A stretch of 64,000 nucleotides of DNA from Hyphodiscus hymeniophilus (lineage: Eukaryota; Ascomycota; Leotiomycetes; Helotiales; Hyphodiscaceae), in contig VNKQ01000003.1 of assembly GCA_016508695.1 (NCBI GenBank), positions 1,054,001-1,118,000 on the forward strand. The letters are read 5' to 3'. The number at the start of each line of letters is the position of its first letter. Positions within the stretch are counted from its first letter, which is position 1. The notes under the pieces were generated by a model. That model made no database searches and was not told the origin of the DNA. It saw only the letters and a program-made list of their open reading frames with translations. A program made the position numbers and the translations under genes. Of the stretch, positions 12,401-24,388 are shown one piece after another.

Positions 12401-13762
12401 CGGAGAAGTTGGTGAGCGCCGGACGGTTCAATGAAGAGAGAATCACCGAGCTCCTGCTGAGAGACCCCGCAAAGTACCCAGGCTGCAGTGGAACAAGATG
12501 TCTCGCAGACAATATCTCTGATCTGAAAGCACAAATATCTAGCAATATGAAGGGCATCAACCTCATCTCGGCTCTGATCGAGGAATATGGTGAGAAGGTG
12601 GTCAACTTCTATATGGTCAATATCCAGAACAATGCCGAACTGAGTGTCCGCAATCTTTTGAAAGAAGTTAGCAGGCGCTTTGAGGGCCAAGAACTTTCTG
12701 CTGTCGATTACATGGATGATGGGAGCCCTATCAAGCTCAAGATCACCATCGATGCCGAGAAAGGAGAAGCGGATTTTGACTTCACTGGCACTGGACCAGA
12801 GGTTTATGGTGAGTTTCCTGAATAACATATTTTTGAATCAAATGCTAATAGAATTAGGCAATACAAACGCACCCCAAGCCGTAACCTACAGCGCAATAAT
12901 CTACTGTCTCCGCTGTCTGATATCTGAAGACATCCCTCTGAACCAAGGCTGCCTACAACCCATCAGAGTCAATATCCCTCCGAAATCCTTCCTCTCACCC
13001 TCTGACAAAGCAGCCGTGGTAGGCGGTAACGTCCTTACATCCCAGCGCGTGACGGATGTCATTCTTAAAGCATTCCAAGCTTGTGCTGCATCTCAAGGAG
13101 ATTGCAACAACCTGACTTTTGGATTCGGAGGCAATGTTGAGGGAACCGATGAAATTAAGGGGTTCGGCTACTACGAGACGATTGCGGGTGGGAGTGGAGC
13201 GGGTAAGGATTGGGATGGTACAAATGGTGTCCATACTCACATGACGAACACACGGATCACCGATGCGGAAGTTTTTGAGCGACGGTATCCAGTCCTTCTG
13301 AAGGAGTTCTCGCTACGTGCTGGTTCGGGTGGTGCGGGCAAACATAGAGGTGGTGATGGCGTGATTCGAGACATCGAATTCCGTATCCCAGTCCAAGTCT
13401 CGATTCTAAGCGAGAGAAGAGTCTATCGCCCGTATGGGCTTGAAGGCGGAGAAGACGCAGAGTGTGGTCTCAATATCTGGGTGAGGAAGGTGGAGAAGAC
13501 CAATGCAGAGAAATCGGATAGGTTGCTGAATGGATCGAGTAAGGATGAAAAAGTGGAATATGAGGAGCGACGCATTAACTTGGGCGGAAAAAATACGGCT
13601 GCGATGAAGGCTGGGGAACGGATTATCATTTGTACACCAGGTGGGGGTGGATGGGGAAAAGTTGGTGATAGAAAGGAGGCGAAGGTCAAATCCAAGGACC
13701 CAAAACATGCATGGAAGGGCGGCAGTCATGCCAGTAGAGAGGAGATGGCTCTTCAGGCTTAG
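9432..13762 (+). CDS. 5-oxoprolinase (ATP-hydrolysing), HyuA-HyuB fusion
   Basis: Opens 5-oxo-L-proline to L-glutamate with ATP, the salvage step of the gamma-glutamyl/glutathione cycle in the cytosol. Exons: 9432-9476, 9667-12808, 12858-13762, giving 1363 aa, slightly longer than the usual ~1280-1300. Exon 1 (MGSQSQERGIRIAID) joins RGGTFTDCVG to make the IAIDRGGTFTD phosphate-binding motif. IGFDMGGTSTDVSRY and SGPAGGVVG are the second nucleotide motif of the hydantoinase A half. The hydantoinase B half begins around VDPIMLSIFAHRFMAIAEQMG and contains HPEYGGTHLPDITV, SRAHHADIGG and, after the second intron, LRAGSGGAGKHRGGDG. Intron 1 is 190 bp, long for this window; intron 2 is 49 bp with a TGCTAAT branch. 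Both splice joins restore conserved motifs. Confidence 0.95.
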
Positions 13763-14051
13763 ACATAGATCAGCCTATGGAGCTCCGACGGTATGAAACG
13801 AAGAAACGAGCACTTGCAAATACTGCAGTGCTATTTTACTTCTTTAATCTGTGTCTGATACTATCCTTGAGCTCGTTTCAACGCCAGAATCAGAGAAGCT
13901 CTATAATCCAGACACGCATATGCGTGATTTTCAATGCAAACGGATCACCCATGGCACACACTTTCCTACGCCATATTTTCCGTTACGCCGTGGTATTATT
14001 GCCAACGTTCCCCACCCAGAAACACCACCAGTATCCCAAATAATCGTCTCA

Positions 14052-14626
14052 TCATTCATCGTCCTCATCGCTCGTCTCCTCTATGTTCGCCTTTTCCTTC
14101 TTAGCCTTGGCCCTTCTCGGCGCTGGATCAGCTTCCTCATCCGGCAGTGCAGACTCTCCAACATCAATTCCTTCTTCTTTGAGAGCGGCGTTGATCTCCG
14201 GGATAGCTTGGAGGAGGAGTTTGTATTGATCGATGTTCAAGGAGATACCCTAATCGTTCAGCAATCAGCACACGGCCCAGCCTTCCAATGGCAAAACGAG
14301 AGTACCTTCTTGCCTGGTAAATACTCATCATCCTTCTCGTAAAACTCGCGGATGTTAATCAACTTATTGCTCTTGAATTCGGATATTCCGACGCGACGTT
14401 GGGTTCTACCAGATGAAAGCTATTAGGATCAGCAAAGATATCCATTCTGAAGGGCTTCTGAGATACTAACAGCCCAAAACTTATCCTCGCTATCAGATTT
14501 CGGCTTGCTGACACCTGCCTTCTTGCTCCTCTTCGACTTTGGCGCATTTCCATCATCGTTTGACACGAAACCTCCATCAGATTCGTAGGTCTCGCCGTCT
14601 TCTCTTGAACGCTTAGTCTTCGCCAT
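14052..14626 (-). CDS. sub1: Transcriptional coactivator Sub1/PC4 (p15 family)
   Basis: Single-stranded DNA-binding coactivator of RNA polymerase II. Exons on the minus strand: 14626-14471, 14419-14306, 14249-14052, giving 155 aa. The introns are 51 bp (14420-14470, GTTAGT donor, CCTAATAG end) and 56 bp (14250-14305, GTACTC donor). The N-terminus is a basic/acidic serine-rich tail (MAKTKRSRED...). The PC4 fold follows as KFWALSSGRTQRRVGISEFK, then NKLINIREFYEKDDEYLPGK and GISLNIDQYKLLLQAIPEIN, a good match to the PC4 core. An acidic C-terminal extension follows, as in other filamentous fungi. It is divergent from the PX protein; a perfect 17 bp inverted repeat lies 88-140 bp upstream of this ATG. 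Confidence 0.93.
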
Positions 14627-14713
14627 TTCGAGTAAAGGACAAGAAGAGTCTTCTGAAGAGAGATGAACTTTTGTTGAAGGCAAAGAAATAGGACTTCGTA
14701 GAGAAAAGTGTAT

Positions 14714-14766
14714 GCTTAAACAAAGAAGCTGCTTAAGCAAAGAGGTTGGAGCTTCTTTGTTTAAGC
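14714..14766. repeat. Perfect 17 bp inverted repeat upstream of sub1
   Basis: GCTTAAACAAAGAAGCT at 14714-14730 is exactly mirrored by AGCTTCTTTGTTTAAGC at 14750-14766, with a 19 bp spacer. The spacer itself opens with GCTTAAGCAAAG, a partial third copy. If transcribed in the sub1 leader it would form a stable hairpin. Confidence 0.85.
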
Positions 14767-15068
14767 TTGAGCACAGATGACGCGAATGTCGGCAACGGGT
14801 GACTTTGACAGGGATCCTTCCTGCAGATTCCAGAATAGGGGAATGCATTTATGCGAGATTCAAGAGACACACACCACATCCAAGACTACAGGAAGCAGTT
14901 GGCTTGAAGACACTTTTGCGTATTCGGAATTTCTGGTCCCATTTCACTTGAGTACGGATTCAGATTCATCCATCATCTGCGATCTTTCGAAAGAGCTTCA
15001 TGACAGCGAGAAGGTGCTGTTGAGGATTATTCCATTGTCAGCATGCGCCCACACCGCATACCAACGCG

Positions 15069-18000
15069 ATGAACGGAACAGGCGGAGACTCGAAGCTTGG
15101 CGGCGATGACATTGTTGCTGCCAATGATGCGCCGCCGACGGAGAGTCCAGAATCTCAAGCAAGAATATCTACGAACGTAGAAGACTTGACAACGAAGACG
15201 CTGCAATTCCTTGGAACGGCTTCACCGGAAACACTGGGTGGGATTGCGGTTGGGCTGGCAGCATGCACGTACTTGATATTGGGAAGAGTAGGACTCGTGA
15301 TTATAGGTGCATTGGGTGGAGTGGTCTTGCATGCGACGTGGGAGGGCCAGAGTTCGGCTTCAACTGAGGATTTGCGCAGGGAGAAGGGGCTGGACATCGT
15401 AAAGAGGATACTAGACCTGAGAGATCGTGCTGCGAAAGACGAAGAGGCAGATGCTGAGAATGAACTGGGCGCGGACGACTTCGAGGGATTTCAACCGGAG
15501 ACTGCGGCAGCCCTCAATGACTTGGTCGATGCCGTTGTTCGAGACTATGTGAAGTGGTGGTACTCTCCTATCATACCCAAGGATCAGTCATTTCCATTGG
15601 CATCCAGGCTGACGCTCACGAAATTCCTCATTTCGGTTTCACTACACCTCTCGAGGAAGCGACCTGCCGATAGCTTCCTTGACTTCTTGACGAATTCTAC
15701 CTCGACCATTATCGTCTTCCTCGGCGAGCTGTCAAGCGCCTTGTCCGTATGCCAAGGATCAGCAATACCTCCCGCAGAGGCGGTCTACACTTACCTCTCT
15801 AGTAACCCCGAGTCCAATCTTGCCAATATTCTTAACCAGAAACAGCAATCTAAAAAGTTCAAGATGATTGCAGAGGATATATTGGAGAATTTCTTAGAGA
15901 AGTCGGCATACAGCTGTGAACCAGCGAGGGTGTTCTTAAGGGAGATCTTCGCGGGCATTATATTGGAGATGACCCTCCAAAGTTGCTCAAAGCCAGAGTG
16001 GATAAACGACTGGATTGTCTATATGCTCGAAGACGGAGAACCAGATATTAGTCAAGCCATCGATTCAGGTGTTAATGCTGGGACTGATCCATTTATGGGT
16101 ATCGATGGTGATGTTGGAAATATAGGACTCGCAAAAACCCCGAAGCCACAGACCAAGAAGCAAGAGGAGAAGAGGCACAAGAAGCGATTGAGCAAAGCCG
16201 AGGAAGCTATGGAAGAGGCCATGGAAGAAGCGAAAAGGCTGTCACAGTTGATTGCAAATGAGGATGCGAAGAGGTTAAGAGTCGAGTCACCGATACCCAC
16301 CGAAGGAACATCGGGGCCTGTTTCAATGCCAGTGGAAAAAAGTGCCGAAGCATTGTCAGTGAAGACAGCGATGGCCAAAGAAGCAACTGCCCCTCAAACA
16401 CCGATTGCTGAGGCAAGGCCATTGACTCCCAGGGACGTAAATGAGCCAGCTTCTACAGTCCCCATCGCGGGGGCGAGAACACCTACCGAGGTGCCGCAAA
16501 ACCCCTCGATACATGACAACACGGAAATGTCTGCATCCCCAAATCCACTGAAGACACCAACCACTCAAACTTCGCCGCAGAGCGGAACTGCTTTTACGAA
16601 CTTCGATCAGATTTTACCACAATCAACTCCTGCGGCCCTGACAGAATCACCATCACTGCCTAGGAGGAAGACACTCATTCTAACTCTTCATAATGCGAAC
16701 GTAATCATTTATGACGATTCTGGCCCAGCTGACAAGGGCAAGATGCGTACTAAGCCTACAGGAGATTACATGGTTCAGATCGAACCGTCTTCTTCTGATT
16801 TCCCTGGCTGGATGATTATGCGGCGATATTCTGATTTTGAGACCTTGCACGAAGTTTTAAGACGAATTGCCAACATCTCTGGTGTCAGGGCTTTCACGGA
16901 ACAGCACAATGCCTTGCCAAATTGGAAAGAGCATACAAAAGCTTCTTTACGTGGTGAACTCGAACGTTATTTGCGTGATGCATGCTGGTATCAAACACTG
17001 GCTGAGAGTGAGGGCATGAAGCGCTTCCTTGAGCGAGAACAAGGACAATCTAATGGCAACTCAAAAAGCGGATTCCCTGGTATTGGATGGCCGACTCCAT
17101 CTGCATTCGAGAACATGGGAAAAGGCATGCTGGATGTGCTCACAAGCGCTCCGAAGGGAGTAGCGGAAGGCGGTAAAGCCATCGGAGGAGGAATCACCGG
17201 CGTGTTTAACAACATTGGCAATCTCGGGCAGAAGAAACCGAACGGCAGCTCAAGCAGTGTGGGAATGCATACCGCAGGACGATCATCTACGTCTGTGCTT
17301 CCTAGGATGGACAGCAATAGTTCAATCACGACGATACCAAGGACGGACAGCATGGCTCCGCTTAGTGGGACAAGGAAGGGAAGAGCTAGCGAAGACAGTT
17401 TACGAGCTACACCGTTGGTTGCTACTCAACCTTCCAAAATTGCACCTATGGAGCGTCGTCCAAGCTATAACTCGGTTACCGAAGACGAGAATGATCGCGA
17501 GGCTCGAGTGTCATCAGCAAGGTCTTCTATCAGCGGCCGTAGAAGTGCGACTATTAGCAGAGAGCCAAGTCGAGCCCCTCCGTCGAGGAGAAGCACCCCT
17601 CTGTCGTCACCTATCCCAGGCAACATGGAGGAAATGAGGCTCCCACCACCACCAAGCGATATTACCGACGATTATGGAACCCATTTTGAAGATTCATCCC
17701 AGTCTCGGGGAGATAGTAGCGCGCCAACCACCCGTACATCAACAAGCACTGCGCCATCTCAACAGTCACCTGGACGGCCGTCACTCTCAAACGCTAGACG
17801 ACCGTCTGTGCCGGTGGCTCAAACGCCTCGTAAGCATCGAAAAGAAGCGACACCGCTTACGGAACCAGAGACCCGTGTCGCAGTTGAGTTAATGTTTGCT
17901 GTCATCAATGAACTCTACACATTGTCTTCAGCCTGGAACATCCGGCGAACGCTGCTTAATGCAGCGAAGACTTTCTTACTACGACCTGGCAATCCGTCCT

Positions 18001-18347
18001 TGACATCAATACAAAATTTAATACAAGAATCTGTCATAGCAGCCAATACCTCTGACACCGGTATCGCAGCGCATCTCCGTAGACTGCGTGAAAACACACT
18101 GCCGACCGAAGAAGAGCTGAAAACATGGCCAGCCGAGATGTCCATGGAAGAAAAAGAAAGACTCCGAATCAAGGCTCGAAAGCTGCTGGTGGAACGCGGC
18201 GTACCTACTGCATTGACAGGAGTCATGGGTCAAGCAGCAACTGGTGAGGCGATGGGACGTATATTTGATTGTCTGCAAGTTGAGGAAGTGGCGAGAGGCT
18301 TGATCTTCGGTTTGTTACTACAAGGTGTTCGTGCAGTTGCGCATTAG
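15069..18347 (+). CDS. PXA-PX-nexin C membrane protein (Mdm1/sorting nexin type)
   Basis: Intronless, 1092 aa. A hydrophobic stretch (TLGGIAVGLAACTYLILGRV and the following VIIGALGG segment, residues ~55-90) should anchor it in a membrane. A PXA domain follows (residues ~145-330; LVDAVVRDYVKWWYSPI is its typical start). Then comes a long disordered region with a Lys/Glu-rich coiled-coil stretch near 360-400, a PX domain at ~530-640 (RRYSDFETLHEVLRRI, the phosphoinositide pocket with RRYSDF), and a C-terminal nexin C domain (~930-1080). This order matches fungal Mdm1/SNX13/SNX14/SNX25 relatives, which tether the ER to vacuole or lipid droplets. No RGS domain is evident between PXA and PX. The PX sequence suggests PI3P binding, but residues alone do not settle specificity. 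Confidence 0.88.
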   Translation: MNGTGGDSKLGGDDIVAANDAPPTESPESQARISTNVEDLTTKTLQFLGTASPETLGGIAVGLAACTYLILGRVGLVIIGALGGVVLHATWEGQSSASTEDLRREKGLDIVKRILDLRDRAAKDEEADAENELGADDFEGFQPETAAALNDLVDAVVRDYVKWWYSPIIPKDQSFPLASRLTLTKFLISVSLHLSRKRPADSFLDFLTNSTSTIIVFLGELSSALSVCQGSAIPPAEAVYTYLSSNPESNLANILNQKQQSKKFKMIAEDILENFLEKSAYSCEPARVFLREIFAGIILEMTLQSCSKPEWINDWIVYMLEDGEPDISQAIDSGVNAGTDPFMGIDGDVGNIGLAKTPKPQTKKQEEKRHKKRLSKAEEAMEEAMEEAKRLSQLIANEDAKRLRVESPIPTEGTSGPVSMPVEKSAEALSVKTAMAKEATAPQTPIAEARPLTPRDVNEPASTVPIAGARTPTEVPQNPSIHDNTEMSASPNPLKTPTTQTSPQSGTAFTNFDQILPQSTPAALTESPSLPRRKTLILTLHNANVIIYDDSGPADKGKMRTKPTGDYMVQIEPSSSDFPGWMIMRRYSDFETLHEVLRRIANISGVRAFTEQHNALPNWKEHTKASLRGELERYLRDACWYQTLAESEGMKRFLEREQGQSNGNSKSGFPGIGWPTPSAFENMGKGMLDVLTSAPKGVAEGGKAIGGGITGVFNNIGNLGQKKPNGSSSSVGMHTAGRSSTSVLPRMDSNSSITTIPRTDSMAPLSGTRKGRASEDSLRATPLVATQPSKIAPMERRPSYNSVTEDENDREARVSSARSSISGRRSATISREPSRAPPSRRSTPLSSPIPGNMEEMRLPPPPSDITDDYGTHFEDSSQSRGDSSAPTTRTSTSTAPSQQSPGRPSLSNARRPSVPVAQTPRKHRKEATPLTEPETRVAVELMFAVINELYTLSSAWNIRRTLLNAAKTFLLRPGNPSLTSIQNLIQESVIAANTSDTGIAAHLRRLRENTLPTEEELKTWPAEMSMEEKERLRIKARKLLVERGVPTALTGVMGQAATGEAMGRIFDCLQVEEVARGLIFGLLLQGVRAVAH

Positions 18348-18836
18348 ATGATTTACGGAAGGCTTGGGACGTCGCATTATTTGGGAACTCTTTGTGTTGG
18401 TGCATCTCAGCCTGGTAGGTTGTACGATATGGGAGGTGTATTATACGGAACATAACACGCCTGAGATGAGACATGATGGAGGCGTTTCATAGAGCGGTCG
18501 GGGTTTCCTTCTGAGACGTTTAGGTTTTGTAATTGTGAGACGAAGAGCTCATTCTCTACTACTCCGGCTGTCTGTGTTGTAGTTGGGATCCGTCTCCAGA
18601 ACTGTGCAGCCTCCCAATCTACATTGTACAATCGTGGCATGCTGAAGACTAGCTACAGGCTGTCAAAAGTCCTGATCCAATGGTAATGCCAGTAGATGCA
18701 AGGTTACTGCATTAAGAGCGCCACGTCTGCAGCTAGGTTCGTGACCTCTGGCTAGTGCCAACCCAACTCATTCATATGTTCTCTTCGCTATTCTAAGGGA
18801 TGCTCAATTCTAGACCACGGCCATATTAAAAACGTG
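18348..18836. other. Intergenic region upstream of the NLR gene
   Basis: 3' flank of the PX gene and upstream region of the NLR. No gene or repeat recognised. Confidence 0.5.
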
Positions 18837-21800
18837 ATGGCAACCAACACAGAATTTGGCCGTCACAGGTCACTAGAACAAAGGAGGCAAGAGCTTCAAC
18901 CAGAGCCGCAGCTTCCGCCACCATCTTATCAAGACCCAGTGCCAGCCTTGCGCCCAGCTAACGAGCTGGTTACCTCTCCTTCTCCATCTAATCTGGCACC
19001 ACGCCAGAGAAGTCCAGGCAGCTTGCCACCTGTCTCACCTAGGAAAAGAGGTACGATGAGGCTGTTTCCGGGGCATCAAAGTCCCTATTGAGAGATGGAT
19101 AGGGTCTTTGTGATTGAGCTCTCCAACCCAAAACTCGTTGGTGTCTGGATTGTTGGATGTTTTTTTCCGCTGCGAACCTTGTTTTTTACAAGCACCACCG
19201 AGCTCTCCGTTACTCTTGGAGCGTTGGCCGAATCTTGCTGACATTTTGGGGTCCAGATCTTTGGGCGCAAGCTGCTAGTGCTCTCGACCAGCGCACTCTT
19301 GCGAAGTGGCAGGAAACCACACTTGCAAAGGCTCTAAGTGTACAAGAGATCCTAGACTCAGCCAAAGGTCGAGCTCGGGCACAGCAGAGTAAGGTCTGGA
19401 AAGGTTCGAAGCCATCCTATCATGAGGCGCCTTTCGACAAAAGTCACACGCTCAGTTTGGCTAGAAGTGATGCTGACGCAAGTGTAGAGCGATGGCGATC
19501 GTTGATCAAGTCGATATCGACAGTCAAATCGCTTGTTGATGCCGGGCTACAGTTTGACCCAACCGGCTATGGCGCTCTCGCCTGGTCCATTTTGTCCTTT
19601 GGACTGGATGCGGCTATCAACAACGCGGCAATTAGTGACGAACTTTCTCAGAGCTGCGATTACATTCGCTCTATTATTGCTGAATATGCCATGTAGTGGG
19701 TCTTCTCTCTTTCGCTAAGTCTTGGAAGTTGGTTAAGTTGTCAGGGCCAAAGTGTCGCCCTTTGACTATTGCATACAGCCGTGGATTTGCTCAGAAGTAT
19801 TGCTTGAATAGGATTACAGACTCGAATAGGTTAAATTTGAGCGAAACTTGTTATCTGCTGCTTGGCTTACTCTGAATAAAGAGTGCTGACTTCTGGATAA
19901 TAGCGAAGGTCGCTACCTCAGCATCGATTCTCAAGGTCGTGCTTCACTTGAGCAATCTATTGTAGAGGTCTACAAAGGAGTCATTACGTACACCGCAGAA
20001 ATGAAGCACTATATTGTTCACAGGTTAGGTACGAGTACTTCCCTTCTGTTCCCAATTTTTCAGGGTGAGAAATTGCGACGTCAAGAGCAATGATATGAGT
20101 TTTGTGCGAATGCCAGATATATGTTAGTCCCGGATAGATCAAAGGCATTACAGGTTAAGCTTGTGTAATAGTATGGACTATGGTCTAAGGCTTACAGATC
20201 GACTCGGGAAGGCGCTACAAGGCACCTCGACGGACTCCTCATTCACAAGGTTTAAGGCCGATATCGAAGAGAAGAGAGCTGCATCTCGAAGTATTGTGGA
20301 TGACATCAGAAGCGAATTCTCCGAGTCTGAGCTCAAGGCCATCCACAACAAAATCCAGGAGATGCTCGACAATTATCTCTCTAAAGTTGTACAGTTTGTT
20401 GACGACCAACAAAGGGATACAGTCCTGTGAGTGGAATTTTCACATCCCGTTGTCCATCTTGCCATCATTATAATCCTTGGCCATGTTTCTTCGGAGGCGA
20501 TCAATTGCACGACAAAAGAGACCTTAATGACCAGCAAGATCTTACAATTCCTACTGACCTGTCATTTATTTTTAGCAACTGGGTGTCTCTGAGCATACCA
20601 GCATCGTTACATACAACCCAACGCGACAAAGCCCAAGCTGCCCAAGATGCTCTGGCTGAGCAGAGGCGAGATCCTGGAGCATGGATTTTTGTTAATTTCG
20701 AATATGCCGAGTGGAAACTTGCAAACAGAACATCATCAGTCTGGCTCACGAGCGGGGTAGGAACAGGCAAAACTATCTTAACGTCAACTGTCATCGAGGA
20801 CCATTTGAAGAGCTTCTCGGGACCACTGGCCTATTTCTATAGCTCTGGCGCCTCCGGAAGCACAGGAACCGAGGCAACAGCCGAAGAGATTATAAAGTCT
20901 CTCCTGCGGCAATTCGCAACCAGTTCAGAGATAGGTCTAGCACTGGTCCGATCTCAATGGGATGAGCTGCATAAGAAGAGAACCTTGACACGAGTTGAGG
21001 CTCTTCAAGTTATCGAGGCCATTATCGAGAGTGACGAGACTCTCGAAGCGACCATTATTGTCGATGGTTTGGATGAAATGAGCTCCGAAACCCTGAAGAC
21101 ATTGCTGAGCTCTCTCAATAGCTTACTAGGAGCACAACGGGGCATCTTGAAGGTCTTTGCTTCCAGTAGGTGGACACAACGTATTGAGGATGTCTTTTTG
21201 AATGGACTGCGTATCGACAACATTGCAGGTTATACTTCTAGAGACATGAAAACTTACATAGACTCTTCCTTAAGAGCCGAACTCGTGGGCAGGCGAAACA
21301 TAGGAGAAGATCTAATTCACGACATAAGCGATACTCTACATACAAGGGCCAATGGCATGTAAGTCCTTCACATAATGCGCTCTATCCTCTCTGTATTGGT
21401 TTTCTCGGATGCTGAATTGATGTTCTAGGTTTCGGTACGTCGAGTTGGCGTTAAAATACATATTCGATGGCTCAACTTCCAAGGCCATCGAGAACCGACT
21501 AAGAACGCTGCCGCTCCCTGCCAGCGGCGACGCTGTTTTGAGGCCAATGTATGAGAAATTGTATGAGGCGATATCAGAAGATTCAGATGCAGTTAATCGT
21601 CTTCTGGCGCATCGAGTCATCCATTGGCTTTTGTACCAGCTGTTCCCACTTTCAGCCGAAGCGCTGTTGGAAGCTGTGTGCTTTGGTCTCGACGAAGAGG
21701 ATGACAAAGATGTTGCATCCGAACTTCAGGCTTTAAAGCCTGGGATTGATGAAGCGAAAGCGGCATGTCACCACCTAGTGACCTACAATCAAACAACCGA

Positions 21801-23715
21801 CCGTTTTGAGTTTGGTCACATCTCGGTGGTGGAATTTATCAAGTGGAAAGGCACGCCGATTTTTAGCGAGTCTGCAGCACAATCCACCACAGCTGCCGCC
21901 TGCCTGGTATATTTGACAAGTGGAGTGGAAAGACAGTGGGATGTGGAGCAAAATATGATATTTGGTACCTATGCAGCTTTGTTCTGGGCCAGGCATTGGC
22001 AAGTACTCGGCCTCAATACGCGCTCATCTGCTATGCAGGAGATCTTCACCGGGTTCTGGGACACGGATTCTTATCTGGATTCTTGGGTCAGAGCTATGAG
22101 ACAGGACTGTATTCTGACGTTGAGAGTGGCATTGAAATACAGGGTTGGGATCGAGTTGGCCAAATATTCGGACGTAAACTCGATGCTCAGGATATGGAGC
22201 CTACTCGTCCCAATTCTTCTTAACCAATGTGCGGCATCTAGTCGACGATGGATCCTAGCATGTGTGTATGATTTTTCTGGGCAAGCTATTACTCTCCTTG
22301 AACATCGGCAGATCGAAGCCAGTTCACCATTATTCGTTTGCGGGATCAAGTTGGCCCTAGCTTTTGCGAGTAGCGAACTGTTGAAGGCAATGTTGTCGAA
22401 ATATATCAATTCTGATCAACTCCATGCTTCCGGAACGTCTTTGCTTCACCATTCAGCAAACCTCCAGAGTCCCCGAGCCTTCAAAGCTTGTTTAGAACGG
22501 TTTCCGGAACAGATCAATTTATTTTCGTTTGGGGCGGTTAGCGATGAATGGGTCTCTACGCCGCTTTTGATGGCTCTTCGCTCCGGAGCACCTGGAAAAC
22601 TTGGAGTACTACAGCCTGACACGTTTCAGCTCATCACATATCTTTTGGATGCGCCGAATGTCGACATCAGTGTCTCCGATAAGAAAGGGCGGAATGCCCT
22701 AATTCTCGCAGTCCACTTGAAGCCTGAACAAGTCATCATTTCCAGACTACTGAAAGGCCCAGAAGACATATTTCGAAGGAATGTTGATGGCGAAACAGCT
22801 CTCGTAGTCGGGCAGAAACTGGACTCTCGCCAAGACTTACGTTATTTGCTGAAAGTAGTGCGAGAAGGCATGCATCCTCTTCAGATAGCTGCAAAAGAGG
22901 GAGACCCGGACGAGGTGAAGCAGCTAATCTCTCGGGCGCAGCCTGCAACTGGAGACGCCACCACCCTGCGCGATCTTTACTTATCAGCCATGCTCCTTAC
23001 AGTCGAATATGGAAATATGGAATGTATGCGCTTACTGCTGAAAACTCCAGAATTGGATGTCAACAGTCAAGATCAGGATGGCTTCTCTGCTCTCATGGTT
23101 GCTGCAATCAGTAAAAAGGAATATCCCATCACGAAGTTGAGACTCCAAGGTGCCAATGTGGTCCTAGAGACATCTGCTGGCAGAAACGCCTTGTTCTTTG
23201 CCATTCGCAAGAAGGCGATTTCTGCTTTGCGGGCACTGACGATGCCCATGGCTGCCAGCCCTTCCAATATCAACCATCAGGACTCCGCCACCGGAAGGAC
23301 TGCGGTACACTATGTGTGTGAGTATACTGCGCCTACAGAGATGGACTGGGCATTGCCTTCCAGACGAGCGATGCTAGAAGTCCTGCTTGATCGTGGGGCC
23401 GACATCAACATCAGGGACAAGGACGGAATATCCCCTCGAGACATAGCTGTGGAGAATCGGTGTAAGTCCGAACAGTACCAAGAGCTGGTAGACGCACTAT
23501 CATCAGCAGAAGATGAGGTGATCGAGTCCACTGAGCCTGCGGCTGTGGTGGTAGATCAATGGAAAGATTTGGTGGGACCAGAAAAGACTCAAAAGAGCGA
23601 GATGTTGGAAGGAGAAGATATTTCGGCGGTCGATGTCGGCAGTTGGTATTCATTCGAATCATTCGCAAGCCTGTGCTATATCCTTTCTCATCGTGCACCA
23701 GTGGACTCACAATAG
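18837..23715 (+). CDS. NACHT-ankyrin NLR-like protein (fungal STAND ATPase)
   Basis: Signal-transducing NTPase of the fungal NLR type, linked in other fungi to non-self recognition. Proposed exons: 18837-19050, 19257-19692, 19904-20023, 20154-20426, 20576-21358, 21429-23715; all phases agree and give 1370 aa. A proline-rich start leads to DLWAQAASALDQRTLAKWQ, the usual opening of the N-terminal helical domain. The NACHT domain in exon 5 has Walker A GVGTGKTIL (~407) and Walker B TIIVDGLDEM (~508); the ANGMFRYVELAL junction restores the conserved helix after NACHT. Ankyrin-like repeats occupy ~1020-1290 (GRTAVHYVCEYTAPTE, MLEVLLDRGADINIRDKDG). Introns 1-4 (206, 211, 130, 149 bp) are far longer than most others here. 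The first two junctions are inferred from phase and motif fit and are the least certain. Confidence 0.8.
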
Positions 23716-24388
23716 CTCACTTGTTACGGGTTCTTAATTTCGACGGCCAAGCGGAAAGTGAAATGTCAAAGCACAACGTCAATATCTCAAATGACTGAAG
23801 AAGGAGGATCCGATGTCGAGGGATATTTTGTAGTGCACTTTGGACAAAAGTTGCAGAGTGGTAGGGTAGCAGTCATAATAGTACCTTGATATCCTTGTCA
23901 ACTAATATCAATCAGACATGTAATCAATCATTGCTCAGAAGCCAACCAGAAAAAAGCCCCATATCCATGGGGTGTGAACTCGCGGGGTGAGAAGGCTCTT
24001 CATAACATTTGTAAACTTTGAAGACTATCTCTTAGCTGAAGCAAGTACGAAACATAGGAGGAACTTCCTCAAGTCCTTGCGCGTAATAGAAGTACTTGGG
24101 GTTTGGATAATTCAAATATCCCAAAGGAGCGCATACTAGGAACGGCATGTGGACTGAGTGAAATGCTGTTTTCTTGTTTTTGCTTTCAGTGTATGATGGA
24201 ATACTTCAGCATGAACGGAGATGGATTTTGAAAATCTCGATCTAAAGTATCTGCTCCAATTGCGCCTCATATGCTCGCTCCTTGTACCCAGTCCCAAGTC
24301 TTCAAATCTTCGCATCATACAATCTATAATCTTGACATCTAACTCGTGCATCCAACATGGCCTCGTCTTTCAAACGGGATTATATTCA
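23716..24388. other. Intergenic region between convergent NLR and ADH genes
   Basis: 3' flanks of two converging genes. No gene, RNA or repeat recognised. Confidence 0.5.
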
